Assembly: GCF_000166715.1 (NCBI RefSeq)
Contig: NZ_AEMI01000002.1
Coordinates: forward strand, 1-64,000
Length of the DNA: 64,000 nucleotides
Direction: 5' to 3'
Source of the DNA: Leuconostoc gelidum subsp. gelidum KCTC 3527
Lineage (GTDB): Bacteria > Bacillota > Bacilli > Lactobacillales > Lactobacillaceae
Shown here: positions 44,618 through 53,079 of the stretch, piece after piece
Layout of the letters: each line of letters begins with the position of its first letter
Numbering within the stretch: position 1 is the first letter of the stretch
Position numbers and translations under genes: made by a program
The notes under the pieces: model-generated
Seen by the model: the letters and a program-made list of their open reading frames with translations, nothing else
Told to the model about the DNA's origin: nothing
The model's database searches: none

Positions 44618-47170
44618 TTAAAAATTGTTATCTTTATCATACACGACTTTTATCTCAGGTGCACGTTTAACTCCCTTGTTATCAATTTTCAACAAGCCAA
44701 TCATGACCATCAAAATCCATGATTTTCTAGAGTAGGCAATATACATCGGCACCCATTTTTTTGTAAATTTACTCTTATAATGATGTAAACCTTCAAATGA
44801 ATACACCTTGGATCCAAATTGATAAACCAAATTAGCTAGGCGTTCTCGCCCAAAACTTTGACGGTGCTGTCCGACATTTGCCAATGGTGACATGCCAAGA
44901 TTAAGTGTCATTAAACCTTGCGCTTTAGCATAAGCAATTGTATTAACAAACAAAACATCCATCACACCATTTGGTGATTTTTTGGTAAAGCGCATCAAGT
45001 CGACCGCCATCTGCTGCTCTGTATGTGATGTTACGAGTGTCGCGTAGGCTTCAATATGACTATTTTTTTCTAAAATAGCAATTGGATATCGTTGGATATA
45101 TTGATCGTCATAAAAGCCTAACGAATAACCTTTTTCTTCTCGACCTGCGAGCCATTCATCACTAATTGTACGCAACTGCATCATGATATCTTGACTAAAA
45201 GGCGGTTGTAATACTCTAAACTCAAAACCACCACGCGTTGCTTGATGCATGACTGAACGTATATTTTGCATCTTTTTACCAGATGTTGAAAATTGGTCAA
45301 GTGCCACGTGTGCTTCCTCACCAAGTTTAAAAAAATCATATCCAAATTCATGTGCCAACATGGCAATACGTTCACTCACTTCATAAAACACTGGCATGTA
45401 TCCTAATATATCAGCATCCTCTACAAATTGTTGCATGCCCTCAGCGTAGTAACTAGCATCACCAAATGGATCTCCCATCACCATAGCTTTATTATTAATA
45501 ACTCTAAATTGCACGGCCAACACATCTTGATTATTGACCTGATAATAGTACAATCGTTTGTCACCAAGAAATGCCAGATTTGTATAATGCGTGTCTCCAA
45601 CGGTTAAAATGTTATTTAACCGTTCCTCATCAAAAATACAACCAAGTTGCTGCTGATGTGCATGTAGATATCGTAGTAATAAGACACTAAACACTGATAC
45701 CACTAGAATAACTGCCACCCCCATAATCCACCAATGTAATGATGGCATAATGCCTGTATGGTTCAAATTATGAAAATGGTTTTGGACAAACGGTGCATGA
45801 ATAACACCTAATAATAGGTAGCTTACAATTAAGGTCCCCCAGATCATACCATCAACTACTTGTTGTTCCCAAGAATGAATAAACTGCTGACGATATAATG
45901 TTTTTTTACTCAGAATAAACGCAATTAATAAGACAGTAACGAAAATCACTGGTGCGATATATTGATAACTAATTAATGTGTAAATAACAACTAAAACTAA
46001 CACTAAAATTGTCGATTTATAGGCACGAATCACTTGATTAGCTACCCCACGTGCACTAATTAACAATAGAAAACCTAATATAATATTTGGCAATTGATTA
46101 GCAATTGCATAAACACTTGGTAAAAGCAATAAGCGATTTAGGCCCATAACTTTTTGAGCAACATCTGGCATTGTACCAGACAACACTAGTAGAAAGCCCA
46201 ATAAATATAATGTTACAGCAATGATGCGATGTGTTACTATTCCCGCTACATAGTGAGGTACACCACGATAGTCTACATTTAATTTACGTGATAATCTATA
46301 AAAAAATAACCCTAGTGCACTGAACAATGGTAGTATATTATAAAAAACACGGTATAATATCAACCAGACTACTGCCCTATCTTGAGACACGTCAACATTT
46401 GATAGTAAGAGTAACATAGCGACATCAAATGATCCCCAACTTCCGGGTGTCATTGATACAAAGGCAATCGTGCTCGCAATAACAAACAAGAACATCATCG
46501 TGCTAACTTGAATTGACGATACCCCAATCGTAATACCAGTAATGACAAACAAGCCCATTTGCAATAGCAAGGCTAAACACGAGATTCCTATAAATTTCTT
46601 TGCAATCGCGCGCTTCATACCCAGCCATAAATGTAATTTAGGAATAAATGATATCGTAACAATAATACTAGTTATAATTAAAATTGTAGCTAACCATACC
46701 ATGATATCATCAAATGTCGGAATGATTTTTAAAAATAGTGCTAAAAACGCGCAAACACTTGTCAATAGTAACCCCGTCAAACTTAATACATACATTTGAA
46801 AATAAGGTTTTAATTGATTTGGTTTACTTTGGTCAAAAAAAAGTATTCGTCTTAAAAGCACACTAACAGTACCTGCAAAACCAGCATTTATATTAAAAAC
46901 ATTAATTAACCATGCACGTTGATATAATTCAACTTTTCCAAGACGATAATTTTGCCATTTTGCCAAAATAGTATCATTGAACGTGGTAACTAAAACAGAT
47001 AAAAAGCCAAATACTATCAATAACGCAGCCTGCCACCAAGCCACGTCATTAATTGTTGACATAATCATTCGCCAGGTAATCTCGCGTGTCATAAAAATTA
47101 ACTGCATGACTAGAATAATTGTTGTCGTTGGCACAATTAGTCGTGATAAAATATGTTTAATCTTTGTCAT
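44618..47170 (-). CDS. mprF: Phosphatidylglycerol lysyltransferase/flippase
   Basis: An 850-residue integral membrane enzyme that adds an amino acid (lysine in most MprF) from tRNA to phosphatidylglycerol and flips the product, reducing sensitivity to cationic peptides. N-terminal flippase half of about 14 helices with MTPGSWGSFDVAMLLL, and a cytosolic GNAT-like synthase domain (about 520-850) with VMGDPFGD and LMTLNLGMSPLA. Length is normal. It overlaps the preceding hydrolase gene by 14 bases with AAGGGG upstream, so it is coupled to it. The amino acid specificity is not certain. Confidence 0.94.
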   Translation of the reverse strand: MTKIKHILSRLIVPTTTIILVMQLIFMTREITWRMIMSTINDVAWWQAALLIVFGFLSVLVTTFNDTILAKWQNYRLGKVELYQRAWLINVFNINAGFAGTVSVLLRRILFFDQSKPNQLKPYFQMYVLSLTGLLLTSVCAFLALFLKIIPTFDDIMVWLATILIITSIIVTISFIPKLHLWLGMKRAIAKKFIGISCLALLLQMGLFVITGITIGVSSIQVSTMMFLFVIASTIAFVSMTPGSWGSFDVAMLLLLSNVDVSQDRAVVWLILYRVFYNILPLFSALGLFFYRLSRKLNVDYRGVPHYVAGIVTHRIIAVTLYLLGFLLVLSGTMPDVAQKVMGLNRLLLLPSVYAIANQLPNIILGFLLLISARGVANQVIRAYKSTILVLVLVVIYTLISYQYIAPVIFVTVLLIAFILSKKTLYRQQFIHSWEQQVVDGMIWGTLIVSYLLLGVIHAPFVQNHFHNLNHTGIMPSLHWWIMGVAVILVVSVFSVLLLRYLHAHQQQLGCIFDEERLNNILTVGDTHYTNLAFLGDKRLYYYQVNNQDVLAVQFRVINNKAMVMGDPFGDASYYAEGMQQFVEDADILGYMPVFYEVSERIAMLAHEFGYDFFKLGEEAHVALDQFSTSGKKMQNIRSVMHQATRGGFEFRVLQPPFSQDIMMQLRTISDEWLAGREEKGYSLGFYDDQYIQRYPIAILEKNSHIEAYATLVTSHTEQQMAVDLMRFTKKSPNGVMDVLFVNTIAYAKAQGLMTLNLGMSPLANVGQHRQSFGRERLANLVYQFGSKVYSFEGLHHYKSKFTKKWVPMYIAYSRKSWILMVMIGLLKIDNKGVKRAPEIKVVYDKDNNF

Positions 47171-47894
47171 TGACTATCCCCTTAAGTAAAAATGGCATGA
47201 CGAGTTGACTGAATTTTTTTGGATTGGTATATGTTACAAAATGGCTATGTCGTTGTATAATCATAATTTCTGAGTTTTGTATCGCCTGCGCAATATAATC
47301 GATGTGATTTTTTTTAACTAAATCAAATTCACCAATCACTATCAGTGTGGGTGCTTTTACAAAAGCCAAATCTGTTGATGTGATTTCCAATGATTGACTC
47401 ATAACATGCAATTGTGCATGACGCCTTCTTGCGTAAGTACTGACGTACGCAAGAAGGCCAGTGAAAAATTGTGCCATATCATCAACAAACCAAAGCACCT
47501 TATAAACACCATCTTTTGATACATTAGGTGCATTAAGTACCATTCTCGTGACATTTTTAGGATAAAGTGTTGCATATTTAATTGCAATATTTGCGCCATC
47601 ACTATAACCCAACAAAAAAATGTGACTAACACCCAGTTTTAAACGTAAAGTATTAATGTCCAATATAATATCAGTTATGTTAATGCTGTCTTTTGCATTA
47701 GAAGATCGACCATGGCCACGTGTATCAATGGCTATCACATGAAATAATGTTTCGTATTGTGTTATTTGACGACGAAAATATCGCGCTGAACTACCATTAC
47801 CGTGTAATAAAAATAACGTTTGATGATTTAATTGACCGTATTCATCATACACAATTTTAGTGTTATCATCCATGATTACTGATTTTGTTATCAT
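47157..47894 (-). CDS. Alpha/beta hydrolase
   Basis: A roughly 245-residue hydrolase. Oxyanion region LLHGNGSSARYF, nucleophile elbow GYSDGANIA (Ser), Asp in GEFDLVK and His in RHSHFVTYT. Substrate unknown. Because it overlaps mprF it may act on lipids or aminoacyl-lipids, as hydrolases next to mprF homologues do in some bacteria; this is inference. The ATG at 47894 is preceded by GGATGG at a long distance; a frame from 47939 would pass through the yajC terminator. Confidence 0.88.
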   Translation of the reverse strand: MITKSVIMDDNTKIVYDEYGQLNHQTLFLLHGNGSSARYFRRQITQYETLFHVIAIDTRGHGRSSNAKDSINITDIILDINTLRLKLGVSHIFLLGYSDGANIAIKYATLYPKNVTRMVLNAPNVSKDGVYKVLWFVDDMAQFFTGLLAYVSTYARRRHAQLHVMSQSLEITSTDLAFVKAPTLIVIGEFDLVKKNHIDYIAQAIQNSEIMIIQRHSHFVTYTNPKKFSQLVMPFLLKGIVNDKD

Positions 47895-47910
47895 TTTTAT
47901 ATTACCATCC

Positions 47911-47936
47911 AAAAAAAGAGAGCAGTCTGCTCTCTT
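47911..47936 (-). terminator. Terminator of yajC
   Basis: AAGAGAGCA and TGCTCTCTT form a nine base pair stem with a three-base loop, then T7 on the minus strand. Confidence 0.92.
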
Positions 47937-47947
47937 CATTATACTGC

Positions 47948-48304
47948 TTATTTTTCTGAAGGCTTATCAGAATCAACCGTAATTTTTTCAGTAGCATCTT
48001 CAGAGGGCTTCAAATCTTCAACAGCTATCTTTGCTTCAGGCGTTTCAACTTTTGGCTTAATTGTTCGAATAGCTGCCATATCAAATGTCAGAATCACACC
48101 CTCAGCATCTAAATCAACCGTTTTGTTAGCAGTATCTACGCTACTAACAACTGCATGCAAACCACCAATTGTTACAATTTCTGATCCCTTTTCTAAGCTA
48201 TTTTGACGTGCTTCTTGTGTTGCACGTTGCTTCTTTTGCTGACGGTTCATAAACCAAAACATACCAACAATTAGAATAACCGGGAAAATCAAACTCAAAT
48301 TCAT
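47948..48304 (-). CDS. yajC: Preprotein translocase accessory protein YajC
   Basis: A 118-residue protein: one N-terminal transmembrane helix (about 3-18), the basic NRQQKKQRATQEARQ segment, the VTIGGLHAVVSSVD core, and an acidic Glu/Asp/Lys-rich tail. YajC associates with SecDF and YidC. It follows tgt, the widespread tgt-yajC order. AGGA precedes the ATG. Confidence 0.93.
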   Translation of the reverse strand: MNLSLIFPVILIVGMFWFMNRQQKKQRATQEARQNSLEKGSEIVTIGGLHAVVSSVDTANKTVDLDAEGVILTFDMAAIRTIKPKVETPEAKIAVEDLKPSEDATEKITVDSDKPSEK

Positions 48305-48328
48305 ATTAGTATTTCCTACTTTCTTAAC

Positions 48329-48352
48329 TGTGTGAACTGTTTACTAATCACA
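48329..48352. repeat. Inverted repeat in the yajC leader
   Basis: GTGTGA (48329-48334) and TCACAC (48347-48352) are complementary, 25 bases before yajC. Possible leader hairpin or operator. Confidence 0.35.
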
Positions 48353-48388
48353 CTATATATTAATTATATCAAACTCTGCGTCTTTTTT

Positions 48389-49606
48389 TTAAAATAAACG
48401 CGCATTTGGCTTATTATAACCATATTCTTCCATAACGGTTGCTCTAAATGCTAATAATTCGTCATTTTCAATCGCTGTTCGCATGTCTTCCATAAATTGT
48501 AACAAATAACGTAAATTATGTTGTGATGCTAACTGTGCGCCTAAAAGTTCATTTGCGTTAAATAAATGATGTAAGTAGGAGCGTGTCAAATTTTGAAATG
48601 GATTGTAATTTGGATTATCAAACTGCCTTTGATTACCAAATTGATTTGTTCGAATTGGGTTGGCTGAATAATAACTTAAATCCGGATCTAAAGGTGTAAA
48701 GTCATTTTTATACTTTGAATTTTTAATAACCACACGGCCACGACGTGTCATTAGTGTTCCTTTACGGGCAATACGTGTTGGCAACACTGAGTCAAACATG
48801 TCCACGCCTCGTATAACCCCGTCTATCAAAGAATCCGGTGCAGCAACACCCATGAGATAACGTGGTTTGTCTTCCGGTAATAATGGCATGGTGAAATCCA
48901 ATACTCGGTTCATTTCTAGCTTTGATTCGCCAACTGAAAGGCCACCAACTGCATATCCTGGCAAATCCATTCCTACTAAGCCGTTCGCTGATTCTGTACG
49001 TAATGCCTTAAATCCTGCCCCCTGAACAATACCAAATAATCCCTGAGAATCTGTTTTTTTATGAGCTACTTGCGCGCGTTCTGCCCAGCGAAGTGAACGC
49101 TGCATTGACTCCTTAATATAGTCATAACTTTCAAAGTAAGGAATGGCCTCGTCAAGTTGCATCATGACGTCCGAACCTAAATTATTTTGTATTCGCATAG
49201 CCACTTCAGGTGACAAAAACATTTTATCACCATTCACATGATTTTGAAAAGTCACACCTTCTTCTTGTAACTTACGAGCATCCGACAATGAAAAAACTTG
49301 AAAACCACCCGAGTCTGTCAAAATAGCTTGATCCCAACCCATATACTGATGTAATCCACCAGCTTGAGCTATCAGTTCATCTCCTGGACGTACCCACAAA
49401 TGATAAGTATTACTTAAAATGAATTGTGATCCAATATCTTTTAGTTCACGTGTGCCTACACCCTTCACTGCTCCTTGTGTGCCAACAGGCATAAACATTG
49501 GTGTTTCAAAGGTACCATGTGGCGTATGAATACGACCACGCCGTGCGCCTGTATGTTTTTCAGTATGAAGGTGTTCGTACCATACTGCCGGTTTTTTATT
49601 TGTCAT
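48389..49606 (-). CDS. tgt: Queuine tRNA-ribosyltransferase, zinc-motif-less variant
   Basis: A 405-residue Tgt-family protein, longer than the usual 370-390. Base exchange residues remain: [18 protein letters not shown] (Asp), [14 protein letters not shown] and nucleophile Asp in [15 protein letters not shown]. However, the CXCXXC zinc motif after FTPLDP is gone: the sequence reads [11 protein letters not shown], followed by an Asn/Gln-rich stretch of about 22 residues ([17 protein letters not shown]) before the conserved TRSYLHHL. I count no cysteine in the whole protein. It may still exchange guanine for preQ1, or may have changed function. It lies before yajC; no queA is nearby. Confidence 0.88.
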   Translation of the reverse strand: MTNKKPAVWYEHLHTEKHTGARRGRIHTPHGTFETPMFMPVGTQGAVKGVGTRELKDIGSQFILSNTYHLWVRPGDELIAQAGGLHQYMGWDQAILTDSGGFQVFSLSDARKLQEEGVTFQNHVNGDKMFLSPEVAMRIQNNLGSDVMMQLDEAIPYFESYDYIKESMQRSLRWAERAQVAHKKTDSQGLFGIVQGAGFKALRTESANGLVGMDLPGYAVGGLSVGESKLEMNRVLDFTMPLLPEDKPRYLMGVAAPDSLIDGVIRGVDMFDSVLPTRIARKGTLMTRRGRVVIKNSKYKNDFTPLDPDLSYYSANPIRTNQFGNQRQFDNPNYNPFQNLTRSYLHHLFNANELLGAQLASQHNLRYLLQFMEDMRTAIENDELLAFRATVMEEYGYNKPNARLF

Positions 49607-49637
49607 TTTATCCTCGTTTATTAAGCAATTTCAATCC

Positions 49638-49666
49638 ATTCTATTTTACCAGTTTTATCGACACAA
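49638..49666 (-). promoter_or_regulatory. Promoter of tgt-yajC
   Basis: TTGTGT (49661-49666), 17-base spacer, TAGAAT (49638-49643) on the minus strand, about 32 bases before tgt. Confidence 0.6.
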
Positions 49667-49715
49667 AAAAAGATTTTACCAAAAATAATAGCAAAACCCT
49701 TTGACACGCGATTTT

Positions 49716-50327
49716 TTATACAATAATTTTTAATTGCGCATTTTCCGACATACTCCAATAACTATCACGCGTGACTATAAACGAATCTAACATCGGTACT
49801 GTCATTTGTTCTCCAAGCAACTTTAATCTTTGACTAAATTGCACATCAGCATCGGATGGTTTCAGATTACCACTAGGATGATTATGAACAATCATAAATC
49901 CAAGCGCATTGGCATGCAAAGCACGTTGAAAAATCTCGCGTGGTGAAGCCTGAACATGCGTTAAACTACCAACAAAAATGGTCTCCCACCCAATAACACT
50001 CAACTGTGCATCAAGCAAAGCAACACACAATTGTTCTTGAGGTAAATGACCAATTTGTCGTTGTGCGTAATACCCAATCTCCTCTGAAAATTTAGCGCTC
50101 AAAAGTTTAGGACGTGTTGCCATTGCGATATGTTTTCCAATATCTACGCCAATAAGTAATGCTTTATTTTGTGTTGGATTTTGAGCAATAAAATCCTCTG
50201 CAGCATCATGTGTCATTTCATTCAAATTATAATCATTTGGAAAGTGACGTCGTAATTCTTTTAATGCGTCTTTTCCATTCTGACCAAGTACTGTATAAAA
50301 ATTTTTTATTTGTTCATTTAAAGCCAT
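49716..50327 (-). CDS. radC: RadC-family JAB-domain protein
   Basis: A 203-residue protein with a JAB metalloprotease-like domain: VHNHPSGNLKPSDADVQFS carries the H-x-H-x10-D zinc signature. The N-terminal helix-hairpin-helix is poorly conserved (residues 1-60). RadC proteins were once linked to repair; the true activity is unresolved. AGAGGT precedes the ATG. It follows an MFS gene and folC. Confidence 0.88.
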   Translation of the reverse strand: MALNEQIKNFYTVLGQNGKDALKELRRHFPNDYNLNEMTHDAAEDFIAQNPTQNKALLIGVDIGKHIAMATRPKLLSAKFSEEIGYYAQRQIGHLPQEQLCVALLDAQLSVIGWETIFVGSLTHVQASPREIFQRALHANALGFMIVHNHPSGNLKPSDADVQFSQRLKLLGEQMTVPMLDSFIVTRDSYWSMSENAQLKIIV

Positions 50328-50354
50328 TGTTCACCTCTAAGAGATGATACGTAA

Positions 50355-51755
50355 TTAACCTTTTTTGTTCACAATTGTCAAAACACGAACAGAAAAAATT
50401 GCTGCTAACACAATTAAAAAAACATCTATTCTAAATAACCAAGTCGCCCCTAAGTGAGTGGCTGTAATTAGTTGGTCGGCTGAATTCGCATGCTTTTGGA
50501 AAATTGAAATGATACCTGCAGCTAAAGCAATACCAACTGCTGCTGAATAATTATTTGTGGCTGTAAAAATCGAATTGCCTGCACTTTGATAATCAGTTGG
50601 TACATGACTGATTGCATAGGTCATATTATTACCAAACCAGAATCCAGCGCCGAGTTGAATAACCAAAAAACTAAATAGCATGCCATATAAACTAATTGGC
50701 AACACTGCCATCATCATTGTACCAATAAGAATCAGGACTAATCCGATCATTATTGGTAATCTTGCACCATAGCGGTCATAAAGTCGGCCTGATATAATCG
50801 CCATTAAAGCATAACCTAATGCTCCAGGTAACAGGGTCAGACCTGCAACTTGTGAATTTTGAAATAATACCATTTGTATTGTCATTGGTAATGCATAATT
50901 AAATGTTAAATTAACAATTTGCGTTATAAATGAAGCAGTGATACTTAACGAAAATATTTTGAATTTGAAAATATTTGGATTCAACAACGGATTAACAACA
51001 TGTGGTGCATAAAGCAGATAACCGCCAATGCCACCAAACATCATCAAAAGTAAAGCCACACTCGTCATATTTGTCACACCGTGCGAACTAATACGTTCAA
51101 TAACAAAAATGCCAGCAACAAAGAATGTACTGAGCAATAGCCAACCAACCAAATCTAATTTTTCTTTTGTTAAACGAGACACTTGCTTAATAGTAAACCA
51201 ACCAATAATCAGCGACCCTATTTGAACGGGTAAAACAACCCAAAAGACGGTACGCCAACCAAAATTCTGCGTTAAATAACCACCAAAAGCTGGCCCAATT
51301 GCTGGTGCAAACGAAATAATTAGCGATCCTATGCCAACCATTGTACCGCGTTTGTTTTCGGGTACTTGTTCAAAAATCACATTATACATAAGGGGCATGC
51401 CCACGCCACCGCCGATACCTTGCAATAATCTACCAAACAATGTCAATCCAAAATTACTACTCACAGCATCAATTAGCACGCCAACAATCGAAATCACTGT
51501 TGCCACCATAAATTGGCTTCTATTTGTAAAACGCTGTTTTAACCATGGCGATAAAATAACTACCATACTCGTCAGTAAAATAACGCCAGATGTCAGCCAT
51601 TGTACTGTGCTGGATGTCACCTCAAATTCTGTCATTAACAGTGGAAAGCTGACATTCAACGCTGTTTCCAGCATGATATCAGAAAATCCCAATAAACCTA
51701 TCGCCACGACACTAAGTATTAACCGTGTTGATAATTTCCCCTCTAATTTTGGCAT
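50355..51755 (-). CDS. MFS drug transporter, DHA2 type
   Basis: A 466-residue secondary transporter with about 14 hydrophobic helices. Markers: the loop GRLLQGIGGGVGMPL, FGWRTVFWVVLPVQ in helix 5 and 6 and the TVQWLTSGVILLTSM start region typical of the DHA2 family. Probable proton-coupled efflux of toxic or amphiphilic compounds; substrate unknown. AGGAG lies inside the folC end; the start overlaps folC by 13 bases. Confidence 0.9.
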   Translation of the reverse strand: MPKLEGKLSTRLILSVVAIGLLGFSDIMLETALNVSFPLLMTEFEVTSSTVQWLTSGVILLTSMVVILSPWLKQRFTNRSQFMVATVISIVGVLIDAVSSNFGLTLFGRLLQGIGGGVGMPLMYNVIFEQVPENKRGTMVGIGSLIISFAPAIGPAFGGYLTQNFGWRTVFWVVLPVQIGSLIIGWFTIKQVSRLTKEKLDLVGWLLLSTFFVAGIFVIERISSHGVTNMTSVALLLMMFGGIGGYLLYAPHVVNPLLNPNIFKFKIFSLSITASFITQIVNLTFNYALPMTIQMVLFQNSQVAGLTLLPGALGYALMAIISGRLYDRYGARLPIMIGLVLILIGTMMMAVLPISLYGMLFSFLVIQLGAGFWFGNNMTYAISHVPTDYQSAGNSIFTATNNYSAAVGIALAAGIISIFQKHANSADQLITATHLGATWLFRIDVFLIVLAAIFSVRVLTIVNKKG

Positions 51756-52933
51756 ATCTCTCCTCGTACCTCACTAACAAAATATAAAGAACCAGTAAAA
51801 ATGATCATATCTGTATGATGCTGATGATATGCTTCATGCCAATTATCAGCTACTTCAACGCCATACTTTTGTGCCACAGTTTCGATATCTAAACTGTGGC
51901 GGCCATTTGGGCCAGCAAAAGGTACCAAAACAATCTGGAAACGCTTGTTTTTTAAAATATCATCAAAAGCCGATACGACGTTTTTATCGATTAAGCTACC
52001 AATAATTAACGTCATAGTCATTGTTTGATATAAAGGCGTATTGAGTGCTTGATAAAGTTCTTTTAAACCTTGAGCATTGTGAGCACCATCAATCATCACG
52101 TCCGGCTTAATTAATTCAAAACGTGCAGCAAAATGACTTTCTCTTAATCCCTGTTGAATATCACTGATTTTAATATTTCTATCAAAAGCCTCGACAGCTG
52201 CCACCGCAGTCGCAGTATTTTGAATTTGATATTTACCCGGCAACCCTTGATCGAAGACGTTAAGTGATCCTTGAATCAAAGATACTTTTGCGCGATCAGC
52301 AATCACTCGACATGCATTTTCAGGTAAATTACCAATGACAACCGACATATTATTATGAATAATACCGGCTTTTTGCCATGCAATTTCTTCAATTGTCTTA
52401 CCCAATAATGCTTGATGATCTAAGCCAATACTTGTAATTACAGCTACTCTTGCATTTGGCATGACATTAGTTGAGTCTAATTGCCCACCAATACCGACCT
52501 CAATAACTAATGCGTCTAATTTTTGCTGTGCAAAATAAGTAAACATCACTGCTGTCAATACTTCAAACTCTGTCGGTATATCAGGTGCCAATTGCGTATC
52601 TACTTTTTTTAAAATTTCAGCGATTTGTTTTGTGATAGATACTAAATGTGCTTCAGAAATTAATTCATTATTAATTTGAATACGTTCACGAAAATCAATA
52701 ATATAAGGAGAAACAAACAAACCGGTTTTGTACCCAGCCACACGTAAAATATTACTTGTCATAGTAGCTACAGAACCTTTACCATTTGTTCCCGTCACAT
52801 GTATTGCAGGTGGCAGCTTATCTTGTGGATTTCCTAATGATTTAAGTAACGCATACATGCGGTCCATGGATTCTTTCCGACCACCTTTTGGCCGACTATG
52901 TATAAAGTTAATGGCCTCTGCAATTGTTTTCAT
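51743..52933 (-). CDS. folC: Folylpolyglutamate synthase/dihydrofolate synthase
   Basis: A 396-residue Mur-ligase-family enzyme that adds glutamate to folates. The ATP loop is HVTGTNGKGSVATM (about 44-57), followed by FVSPYIIDFRERIQIN, VIEVGIGGQLDSTNV and MIDGAHNAQGL. GGAG precedes the ATG. Its upstream neighbour on the minus strand is the DEAD-box helicase gene, whose terminator lies between. No other folate genes are nearby. Confidence 0.94.
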   Translation of the reverse strand: MKTIAEAINFIHSRPKGGRKESMDRMYALLKSLGNPQDKLPPAIHVTGTNGKGSVATMTSNILRVAGYKTGLFVSPYIIDFRERIQINNELISEAHLVSITKQIAEILKKVDTQLAPDIPTEFEVLTAVMFTYFAQQKLDALVIEVGIGGQLDSTNVMPNARVAVITSIGLDHQALLGKTIEEIAWQKAGIIHNNMSVVIGNLPENACRVIADRAKVSLIQGSLNVFDQGLPGKYQIQNTATAVAAVEAFDRNIKISDIQQGLRESHFAARFELIKPDVMIDGAHNAQGLKELYQALNTPLYQTMTMTLIIGSLIDKNVVSAFDDILKNKRFQIVLVPFAGPNGRHSLDIETVAQKYGVEVADNWHEAYHQHHTDMIIFTGSLYFVSEVRGEICQN

Positions 52934-52956
52934 TTTTAGTCTCCATGTTTAAACAA

Positions 52957-52989
52957 TGAAAAACCATCCAAATGTTGTTTGGACGGTTT
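52957..52989 (-). terminator. Terminator between cshA and folC
   Basis: AAACCATCCAAA (52961-52972) pairs with TTTGGACGGTTT (52978-52989) with one G-T pair, then T5 on the minus strand. Confidence 0.82.
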
Positions 52990-53011
52990 CATCGTGTGTA
53001 TTTAAACTATC

Positions 53012-53031
53012 ATAATTTGTTAACAAATTAT
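53012..53031. repeat. 20-bp perfect palindrome downstream of cshA
   Basis: ATAATTTGTT immediately followed by its complement AACAAATTAT, no loop. A possible operator upstream of folC or a processing site in the cshA 3' end. Confidence 0.6.
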
Positions 53032-53079
53032 CACTATCGCATTTTTCTAATAAGCACCAGAATATACGTTTTTTACTGA

